Made by a program: the position numbers and the translations under genes. Under the pieces are notes generated by a model that saw nothing but the letters and a program-made list of their open reading frames with translations, was not told the origin of the DNA and ran no database searches. From assembly GCF_035830635.1 (NCBI RefSeq), contig NZ_JAYMFI010000001.1, positions 186,001 through 250,000 on the forward strand: a DNA stretch of 64,000 bases, read 5' to 3'. This document shows positions 58,340 to 64,000 of this stretch, one piece after another. Position 1 is the stretch's first letter. Each line of letters opens with the position of its first letter. The DNA comes from Adlercreutzia shanghongiae (GTDB lineage: Bacteria > Actinomycetota > Coriobacteriia > Coriobacteriales > Eggerthellaceae).

Positions 58340-58412
58340 AAGTCTTCTAGGCAAGGCCTATTGTAGCATGCTTTCGCGCCGATTCGCCGGAAGTTCTTTT
58401 CTGCGTCATTCG

Positions 58413-59381
58413 CTAGCCCTGTTTCGCCGCCCTCGCCAGGGCTTCGGCAGCGTCGGGGTCGGTGAAGCCCTCGCTGAAGGCGCTGGGGATGACGAGCGTG
58501 CCGCCGGACTGCTTCACCGATTCGTAGGCCAGGTGCATGGTGCGCAGGCGCATGGCCTCGGGATCGTCAGCATAATTGGCGCTGGCATCCTTCAGCATGG
58601 CGGAGATATCGGCCTCGGCCTCGGCCAGAATCATGCGGGCGTTCTTCTCGCGGGTGGCCACGGCCTCGGCAGCCATAGATTGCTGCAGCTCGCGCGGCAC
58701 CACGATGTCGCGCACTTCCACGTCCATGACATCGATGCCCCACTCCGAGAGCTTCTCGGTAAGCACGTCCTTCAACTCCGCGTCAAGTTGGTCGCGGCGC
58801 GCAGCCACCTCCGAGAGACTTGCACGACCGATGGCCTTGCGCAGGGTCGCCTGGGCCATCCACGACACAGCGCTCGCGTAGTCCTCCACCTCCATGGCGG
58901 CCTTCTTCGCAGAGAAGACCATCCAGAAGATGACCGCGTCCACATTCACGGGCACCAAATCGGCCGTGAGCGTTTCCTCGGCGCCGAAGTACGTGGCAAT
59001 GACGCGCTGGTCGATGCGCAGGGTGTAAAACTCGATGATGGGCCAGGTGAACACGATGCCCGGTCCCGCCACGCGGTTGAACTTGCCGAGGCGCATGACC
59101 ACGGCCTTTTCCCATTCCATGACCAGATGAACGGAGCTTGCCGCCAAAGCGCCGACGACTACCGCCGCCAGAAGCGCCGCCAGGCCTATCGCGCCTGAGA
59201 CAACCTGAAACATCGCCAGCACGAGCGTCACCGCGAGAGCGAACACCACAAACGTGAAGACGATGGCCCCGTTGCGGGAGGTGCGCCTACGCCCCGTTTC
59301 CAACTGAACGTTCGGCTGAATCGTCCTCGGATCCCGGGAAGTGGACGATACGGCCGCGGCTTCCACCTGCTTCTTGCGCAT
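58413..59381 (-). CDS. Slipin/stomatin-like SPFH protein
   Basis: The 322-residue protein has two close N-terminal hydrophobic helices (about residues 40-85), then the SPFH core: EWEKAVVMRLGKFNRVAGPGI, VDAVIFWMVFSAKKAAMEVE, and the signature QATLRKAIGRASLSEVAARR followed by WGIDVMDVEVRDI. SPFH proteins form membrane rings that scaffold complexes or protect proteases. No NfeD or protease partner is adjacent. Its start lies inside the end of the GntR gene (95-base overlap), so they are one operon. Confidence 0.87.
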   Translation of the reverse strand: MRKKQVEAAAVSSTSRDPRTIQPNVQLETGRRRTSRNGAIVFTFVVFALAVTLVLAMFQVVSGAIGLAALLAAVVVGALAASSVHLVMEWEKAVVMRLGKFNRVAGPGIVFTWPIIEFYTLRIDQRVIATYFGAEETLTADLVPVNVDAVIFWMVFSAKKAAMEVEDYASAVSWMAQATLRKAIGRASLSEVAARRDQLDAELKDVLTEKLSEWGIDVMDVEVRDIVVPRELQQSMAAEAVATREKNARMILAEAEADISAMLKDASANYADDPEAMRLRTMHLAYESVKQSGGTLVIPSAFSEGFTDPDAAEALARAAKQG

Positions 59382-59817
59382 AATCTGCTCCTTGCTCGCG
59401 CTCGCGCTTGGCCTTAGCCGCTACCAAAGCGGCAGTGAACTGCGCGTCTACATCCTCCAGCGACATGCCGAGCTCCTGGCAACGCTGCAGATACTCGGCG
59501 GTGATGATTTCGGCCGTGACAGCGGCGTCGACTCCCGGCTTATCGGACACGTCGGCCACAAAGGCACCCTGACGGCGTTTCGAGATGATATAACCGTCTT
59601 CCTCGAGGCTTTGGTAAACCTTGCTCACGGTGTTGTAGTTCACCTCCACCTCGGCGGCCAGTCCCCGCACCGTGGGCAGCTGGTCGCCCGGCAGGTAGAA
59701 CCCCGAGGTGATGAGGTAGATGAAGCGGTTCTTCAGCTGCAGCCAGATGGGGATGGAGCTGGACTCGTCCAGCTCGAACAGGTCCCCGGCAGGAATGGTC
59801 TTGCCTAGTTTAACCAC
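59287..59817 (-). CDS. GntR family (YtrA-like) transcriptional regulator, GTG start
   Basis: The 176-residue protein has a helix-turn-helix (LPTVRGLAAEVEVNYNTVSK, about residues 45-64, then YQSLEEDGYIISKRRQGAFV) and a short C-terminal helical region, the YtrA layout without a large ligand domain. The GTG at 59817 follows GAGAGGAC; no ATG fits. It overlaps the NrfD-like gene by 13 bases and the slipin gene by 95 bases. YtrA-type regulators usually repress the operon that contains them; the TATGACA motifs upstream are candidate sites. Confidence 0.8.
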   Translation of the reverse strand: MVKLGKTIPAGDLFELDESSSIPIWLQLKNRFIYLITSGFYLPGDQLPTVRGLAAEVEVNYNTVSKVYQSLEEDGYIISKRRQGAFVADVSDKPGVDAAVTAEIITAEYLQRCQELGMSLEDVDAQFTAALVAAKAKREREQGADYAQEAGGSRGRIVHFPGSEDDSAERSVGNGA

Positions 59818-60788
59818 GTATTCACGTCCTCTCTTTCCAAAGCCGCTTGGGGCTCTTGCAGTTCCAAATCGCGATGCACGCCGGCATCGACGACAGCAGT
59901 GCGCAGACCCATGGCGCCGACGAGCACCAAGACGCCGGATAGGGCCAGGGCAATGGCCGGAAACGACCGCGCTCCCGTCTGCCAGCGATCGCGCACGAGG
60001 CAGACTGCCTCGACGATGAGTGGCACCGAAATCCCACAGGCCACGAAACCGACCCACCACGGCAGGGCGGCGCTGCCTTCCATGAGGCTTGCGCCCGACG
60101 CCTGCGCGCCCGGGTGGTCACCCCCCAGCACGAAAGCAAGGAAGAAGGCTCCCGCCACCGCCTCGAAGACGATAACCACCGCGTCGGCGCGGGCGGCCCG
60201 ACTTGCCAGCAGCGCCACTGTTCTGTCGCTGCGGAAAAACAGAGCCGCGGCCAACATGAGGGCGCAGCCGCAAGAAGCGGCCGACAGCACGAACAGCACC
60301 GGCACCCAGACAGACGACCAGAGTCGCACGCCCGTCAGCGTTCGCAGGAGCAACCCTGCGTACGCGGCGACAACGATGGCGAGGGCGATAGCCACAACCT
60401 CCAGGGCCGCCACCACGCCGCGTCCGACAGCGGGCACGTACATCACACGCACGAGAGCAAGAGCCGTTGCCGTCCCCGCCAGCAGCGTCACGGCCCAGGC
60501 GCCCAGGTTCATGAGCGTGGTCGGCGGCGACAGGAACAGGGCGATCACGCGATCGAGCCGTCCGAGATCGAGAGCGAGACACGCTGCGCCTAGCACCATC
60601 GCACCGCCGGAGACAACGAAGACGAGGGCGATAAGACGCTCGGCCGGAGCCTTTTCCGCAACGTCGGGCTTGGCACCCTCACCGAAGGGGTCGCGCACGA
60701 CGAACAAATCGGCGAGCGACGCCGCCGCCGTTCCGCCGGCGCCGACACCGGCCAGAAACAGATAGGCTATCACCAGCTCGCCGAACAC
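59805..60788 (-). CDS. NrfD-family membrane protein without adjacent catalytic partner
   Basis: The 327-residue protein has about nine or ten hydrophobic helices and the NrfD opening ELVIAYLFLAGVGAGGTAAA, followed by LALDLGRLDRVIALFLSPPT, the segment that contains the conserved Asp near the quinone site. The GTG at 60788 after AAGGGGG is preferred. The frame can be extended to a TTG at 60851, but that stretch holds promoter-like repeats. It is followed by GntR and slipin genes, with no iron-sulfur or molybdenum subunit beside it, so it may serve another complex or act as a quinone-linked sensor. Confidence 0.77.
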   Translation of the reverse strand: MFGELVIAYLFLAGVGAGGTAAASLADLFVVRDPFGEGAKPDVAEKAPAERLIALVFVVSGGAMVLGAACLALDLGRLDRVIALFLSPPTTLMNLGAWAVTLLAGTATALALVRVMYVPAVGRGVVAALEVVAIALAIVVAAYAGLLLRTLTGVRLWSSVWVPVLFVLSAASCGCALMLAAALFFRSDRTVALLASRAARADAVVIVFEAVAGAFFLAFVLGGDHPGAQASGASLMEGSAALPWWVGFVACGISVPLIVEAVCLVRDRWQTGARSFPAIALALSGVLVLVGAMGLRTAVVDAGVHRDLELQEPQAALEREDVNTWLN

Positions 60789-60814
60789 CGCGCGCCCCCT
60801 TCGACTCGTTTCCC

Positions 60815-60860
60815 GAAGTATGACACAAAAGGTCTGCGTTGTATATGACAACGTGAGACA
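60815..60860. promoter_or_regulatory. TATGACA repeats and palindrome upstream of the NrfD-GntR-slipin operon
   Basis: TATGACA occurs at 60819-60825 and 60844-60850. The second is inside the palindrome CGTTGTATATGACAACG. A related TGAGACA follows at about 60854. The same core (TGTCATA/TATGACA) recurs in the array upstream of the molybdoenzyme operon at 57913-57964. Confidence 0.55.
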
Positions 60861-60866
60861 GAATGC

Positions 60867-63461
60867 TTAGTACGGCTGCTCCAGATCGCCGTGGGCGAGG
60901 GCGTCGACATCGAGGGGCGAGAACTTGCCGGCACGGTAGCGATCGAGTGCTACTTCGGCGATCATGCCGGCGTTATCGCCGCAGGAGGCGAGCGGGGGCA
61001 TGACCAGGCGCACGCCCTCCTCGGCGCACATGGCCTCGTAGGCTTGGCGCAGCATGGGGTTGGCCGCCACACCGCCGCCGAGACAGAAGGTGGGGGCGCC
61101 GGTCTCTTGCAGGGCCGTGCGGGCCTTGGCAACCTGGACGTCCACCACAGCGGCCTCGAAGCTGGCGCAGATATCGGGCACGGCAAGCTCGCGGCCGGTC
61201 TCGCGCTCGCCGTTGATATAGGTGACCACGGCGGTTTTCAGACCCGAGAGCGAGAAGCGCAGGTCGCCCGAATGCATCATGGCACGGGGGAACGGGATGG
61301 CCCGAGGGTCGCCTTCCGCGGCGAACTTCGAGATGACCGGACCGCCAGGATAGCCGAGGCCCAAAGCCTTGGCTACCTTGTCGAAGGCCTCACCGACAGC
61401 GTCGTCGATGGTGGTGCCGAGCACGCGGTAACTTCCCCAGTCGGCCATGTAGACAAGCATGGTGTTGCCGCCAGAGACCAGCGACACCACAGCGGGCGGC
61501 TCGAAATCGGGCAAGCCGATCTTGTTGGCGTAGAGGTGGCCTTCCAGGTGATTCACGATGATGAGCGGCTTGTCGGCACCCCAGGCCGCACCCTTGGCGA
61601 AAGCGACGCCCACCACGAGCGCGCCCACGAGGCCCGGCGCATAGGTGACGGCCACCGCATCCAAATCGCGCCAGCGCAGACCATCCCGGCCGAGCGCGGC
61701 AGCAGCACGATCGAGGCAGTCGTCGCACACGCCGCAGATAGACTCGATGTGCTTGCGGCTGGCAATCTCGGGCACAACGCCGCCGAAACGAGCGTGGAAA
61801 TCGACTTGGGAGGCGACGACATCGGACAGCAACGCACCCTCGCCGTCGATGACGGCCGCGGCCGTCTCGTCGCAGGAAGACTCGATGGCCAGAATGAGAG
61901 GGCGACGCGCATCGGAACCTTCGCCCGACGCCGCGCCCCCTTCGCATGGGACGACTTCAGTCGCTCTATCTCCCGACCCGTGGGCGGCACAAGCACCGTC
62001 CCTGCTGGATTCGGCTGCAACGAACTCTCCGTTGGGAACTGCCGCCAAGGTAATGGTGGGCAGCGGGCCTTCCATGATGACCGCATCTTCGCCATCGGAG
62101 TAGTAGCGCGGACGCCTACCCAGGCTTTTATAGCCCAAGGCCTCGTACAGCGCCTGGGCGCCAACGTTGGACGCCCGCACTTCCAGAGAGCTCGTACGAG
62201 CACCCAAGTTGCGAGCGTCGTCGGCCACGCGGGCGAGCAGCACGCGAGCGATGCCGTGACGGCGCCATGCGGGATCGGTGCCCACCTTGAGAATCTGCAC
62301 ATCGCCATCGACGACCCAGCCGCCGGCATAGCCTACCAGCGGCGCTTCGGCCGAAAGGGGCATCTTGGGGTCGGCGGCATAGGCGGCCCACCACACGCGA
62401 TCGGCGCGGCCCAACTCGTCGACCACAAGCGCTTCATTCCAAGCATCCGAGCCCATGATCTGGGATTCCAGAGCCGCCACCTCAGCCACATGGCGCGCAT
62501 CCAGCGGCTTGTAGGCGATGCCCTCGCCGTTAGCCCGGGCGTTGGCGATGGCCGTATCGTTCATGGTCACGTGCTTCGAGCCGCGCTTGCCCGCAAGAGC
62601 CGCATCGGCCTGGGCAAGGCGCACCCGCTCGTTCTCTTCCGCATCGGACAGACGCGTGTAAACCGGCAGCACGAAGGCCGGGTTGTGACGAACGGCATTG
62701 AGGGGATCGCACTCCCCTGCTTGCCAAGCCGCTTGGAAGGCGAGCAGCAGACCCGAGCCCGTCGGCGTCCAGAGCGCCTCGGGAAGGATTACGCCGGCGC
62801 CTTCGAAGAGCTCGGCATATTTGCGCAGAGCATCGCCGGCGATGAGAAGGTCGGGGCACGGCGGCTGGGAATCGTCGGCAGCTGAAAGGGCGGACTGAAG
62901 TCCGCCCCTATGGAGGGGGGCGCCAGTCGTGGCGATGTCATCACGCGGGGAATCAGAATCGCCCATCGCGCAGCCCAGCTCTTCGGCAAAGGCCTCGGCT
63001 TTGATGACGCGGTCGGAAGTTAGGCGGACGGCGCCGTCTTCGCCAAGGCGGTACTCGACGGGGTACACCTCACGGCGCATGGCATCGGCGAGCACGAGAA
63101 GGCGTCCGCGCTCTCCCGCATTCCACGCGCCCCAGGCCACGGCATCCAGCGACGATACGCCCACCAGGCCTACCTCGAGCGCGCTGGCGATGCCCTTGGC
63201 ACAGGCCATGGCGATGCGCACGCCGGTAAACGACCCGGGGCCGCGACCGACGCACACGGAGGCTATATCCTCGCGGGCCGCCTTCGCCTCGCGGCACAGC
63301 TCGTCGATGCGCGGCAGTAACTGCGTGTTCGACGCCCGCCGCGCCTCCACCTCCACCGTTGCCACCGGCACAACTGTCTGCGACGGGCCGTCAAGCTCGC
63401 CCAAACCGATAGCGATAACCTCATTGGCCGTATCAAATGCAAGAACATATCGCTTCGCCAC
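60867..63461 (-). CDS. tsaBD: TsaB-RimI-TsaD fusion protein
   Basis: The 864-residue protein joins three enzymes. Residues 1 to about 299 are TsaB (VLAFDTANEVIAIGLG; VGRGPGSFTGVRIAMA). About 300-468 are a GNAT acetyltransferase of RimI type (VGTDPAWRRHGIARVLL; LGYKSLGRRPRYY). Residues 519-864 are TsaD (LILAIESSCDETAAAV; metal-binding His of NHLEGHLYA; LGGGVAANPMLR). TsaB and TsaD make the t6A37 modification of ANN-decoding tRNAs; RimI acetylates ribosomal protein bS18. Separate genes or two-domain fusions are more usual. Linkers are Ala/Gly-rich, and one in the TsaB part carries a perfect DNA palindrome. TsaE is not seen nearby. Confidence 0.92.
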   Translation of the reverse strand: MAKRYVLAFDTANEVIAIGLGELDGPSQTVVPVATVEVEARRASNTQLLPRIDELCREAKAAREDIASVCVGRGPGSFTGVRIAMACAKGIASALEVGLVGVSSLDAVAWGAWNAGERGRLLVLADAMRREVYPVEYRLGEDGAVRLTSDRVIKAEAFAEELGCAMGDSDSPRDDIATTGAPLHRGGLQSALSAADDSQPPCPDLLIAGDALRKYAELFEGAGVILPEALWTPTGSGLLLAFQAAWQAGECDPLNAVRHNPAFVLPVYTRLSDAEENERVRLAQADAALAGKRGSKHVTMNDTAIANARANGEGIAYKPLDARHVAEVAALESQIMGSDAWNEALVVDELGRADRVWWAAYAADPKMPLSAEAPLVGYAGGWVVDGDVQILKVGTDPAWRRHGIARVLLARVADDARNLGARTSSLEVRASNVGAQALYEALGYKSLGRRPRYYSDGEDAVIMEGPLPTITLAAVPNGEFVAAESSRDGACAAHGSGDRATEVVPCEGGAASGEGSDARRPLILAIESSCDETAAAVIDGEGALLSDVVASQVDFHARFGGVVPEIASRKHIESICGVCDDCLDRAAAALGRDGLRWRDLDAVAVTYAPGLVGALVVGVAFAKGAAWGADKPLIIVNHLEGHLYANKIGLPDFEPPAVVSLVSGGNTMLVYMADWGSYRVLGTTIDDAVGEAFDKVAKALGLGYPGGPVISKFAAEGDPRAIPFPRAMMHSGDLRFSLSGLKTAVVTYINGERETGRELAVPDICASFEAAVVDVQVAKARTALQETGAPTFCLGGGVAANPMLRQAYEAMCAEEGVRLVMPPLASCGDNAGMIAEVALDRYRAGKFSPLDVDALAHGDLEQPY
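62888..62907. repeat. Perfect palindrome inside the TsaB coding region
   Basis: GGGCGGACT-GA-AGTCCGCCC forms a 9-bp perfect hairpin, followed by CCCTATGGAGGGG. It falls in a non-conserved insertion of TsaB (about residues 185-195) and keeps the frame. It resembles small repeat elements that insert in coding sequence. Confidence 0.6.
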
Positions 63462-63524
63462 GTCATTACCCTTTTCGATCGAATCAGCGACTGACTATCA
63501 TAGCGCAAGAAAATCGTCCATCTC

Positions 63525-63665
63525 TGGCGAAAAAGTTCGTTTTGAGGCGCATAGCCTTTCGATTTGGCCCCCGACGGCCGCGAAAAAGTACGCTTTGCGA
63601 GCCATTTGACCCTTATTTAGAGAAAATCTTTCGGACCCTGCGCCTCAAAACGAACTTTTTTGCCA
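63525..63665. repeat. Intergenic inverted-repeat element E
   Basis: Arms at 63525-63551 and 63639-63665 are 27-base inverted copies with one mismatch; both contain AAGTTCGTTTTGAGGCGCA. They enclose 87 bases. The arms match element A (5483-5633) at most positions. A third degenerate copy (AAAAAGTACGCTTTG) lies inside at about 63584-63598. It occupies the upstream region of the tsaBD fusion. Confidence 0.8.
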
Positions 63666-63789
63666 AAACCTCCGTCGGTTTCTGCAACCGCGACTTAAGA
63701 CGGCACCCCAAAGACAGCCGGGCCCTCGGACGACGCCCGACGACGTTCGAATCTTCAGAACGCCGCCTCGAGGCAGTCGGCTCAAGCTT

Positions 63790-63964
63790 CTTGGGCCGAT
63801 TGCCCACCATCGCGCTGGACGAGGCCACAAGCGCCTTGGATTTCGAGCGCGGGGCGACAGCGCAGGAGGCTGCAGGAGGCGCTCGTTACAGCTTGCACTT
63901 TCCCAGGCGGGATTTGGAATCGTTGGCCCAGACACAGAGCAGCTGTCGGCTGCGCTTGCCGTAG
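63790..63964 (+). pseudogene. Fragment of an ABC transporter ATPase
   Basis: In one plus-strand frame the sequence reads LGRLPTIALDEATSALDFER, then unrelated residues to a stop at 63964. ALDEATSALD is the Walker B/D-loop signature of ABC exporters, and its length makes chance unlikely. Neither a Walker A motif nor an LSGGQ motif is found upstream, so only a remnant is present. It overlaps the end of a possible partial gene on the other strand. Confidence 0.45.
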
Positions 63965-64000
63965 GAGTGGGCGACAATGCGGCGCGTTCCCTCCGCATCG
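63886..64000 (-). CDS. Possible C-terminal end of an unidentified gene (cut by window edge)
   Basis: A minus-strand frame open at the right edge ends with TAA at 63886 and reads (D)AEGTRRIVAHSYGKRSRQLL then CVWANDSKSRLGKCKL. It is too short to recognise. Its basic composition is plausible for a real C-terminus, but it overlaps the ABC fragment on the other strand. Apart from these two and element E, I see nothing between 63462 and 64000. Confidence 0.25.
   Translation of the reverse strand, partial: DAEGTRRIVAHSYGKRSRQLLCVWANDSKSRLGKCKL

Noticed and set aside
58139..58354. A minus-strand frame opposite the toxin-like ORF
   Set aside because: It has no ribosome site and mirrors the GC hairpins; the plus-strand ORF has a very strong ribosome site.
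60789..60851. TTG at 60851 as the start of the NrfD-like protein
   Set aside because: The extra residues are not NrfD-like and the DNA carries regulatory repeats; the GTG at 60788 has a better ribosome site.

Overview
The window looks like chromosomal DNA of an anaerobic, high-GC coriobacterium of the family Eggerthellaceae (Eggerthella/Adlercreutzia/Gordonibacter type). This is inferred from gene content: Tat-exported FAD reductases paired with membrane-embedded LuxR regulators, a DmsABC-like molybdoenzyme operon with its TorD chaperone, menaquinone methylation, molybdopterin genes, and gut-anaerobe style transporters. There is no rRNA, CRISPR array, complete insertion sequence or prophage.

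Layout. 1-1251: copper efflux unit (copA 5' end, csoR) behind a CsoR operator. 1532-8200: acpP-hpf, nhaA, a nuclease-fold hypothetical, folC, corA. 8217-12189: udg, alr, mogA, moeA. 12341-15585: ornithine cyclodeaminase-like gene, then a membrane protein with a divergent FadR/GntR regulator and two matching operators. 15699-22842: enolase, a FAD reductase/LuxR pair, an EamA exporter, an EcfT protein and a small acidic protein. 23275-26811: end of the ribosomal-protein cluster (infA-rpmJ-rpsM-rpsK-rpsD-rpoA-rplQ). 27120-30359: a second LuxR/FAD reductase pair. 30480-38645: a glutamate-cysteine ligase homologue, tRNA-Lys, tRNA-Gln, an MFS transporter, a universal stress protein, an HD protein, a metal exporter and xanthine salvage. 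39021-43414: groS-groL under CIRCE control and a two-component system whose kinase gene is rearranged. 43470-48903: nadE-hypA-tatC-tatB, an amidohydrolase homologue and menG. 48919-50523: an AbiE-type toxin-antitoxin pair. 51518-57731: molybdoenzyme operon. 58165-60788: a small hydrophobic toxin-like ORF, then a slipin-GntR-NrfD operon. 60867-63461: a TsaB-RimI-TsaD fusion.

The genes form a coherent anaerobic respiratory set. MogA/MoeA supply molybdenum cofactor, TorD matures the molybdoenzyme, TatBC exports it and the FAD reductases, MenG completes menaquinone, and NrfD-type proteins exchange electrons with the quinone pool.

The observations most worth following up are: (1) a 56-bp unit present three times in alternating orientation inside the histidine kinase ATPase domain, where a net 98-bp insertion breaks the frame; (2) at least five intergenic elements built as 21-31-bp inverted arms around 66-130 bp, two with the same arm sequence and two sharing an internal motif; (3) a small membrane protein with two CX4CH motifs in the molybdoenzyme operon; (4) a helically phased TGTCA array upstream of that operon, with related motifs upstream of the separate NrfD operon; (5) an amidohydrolase homologue lacking expected metal ligands; (6) a holin-like or type I toxin-like 41-residue ORF; and (7) six 23-bp tandem units in the csoR leader. 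All functional statements come from reading the sequence; no database search was possible.
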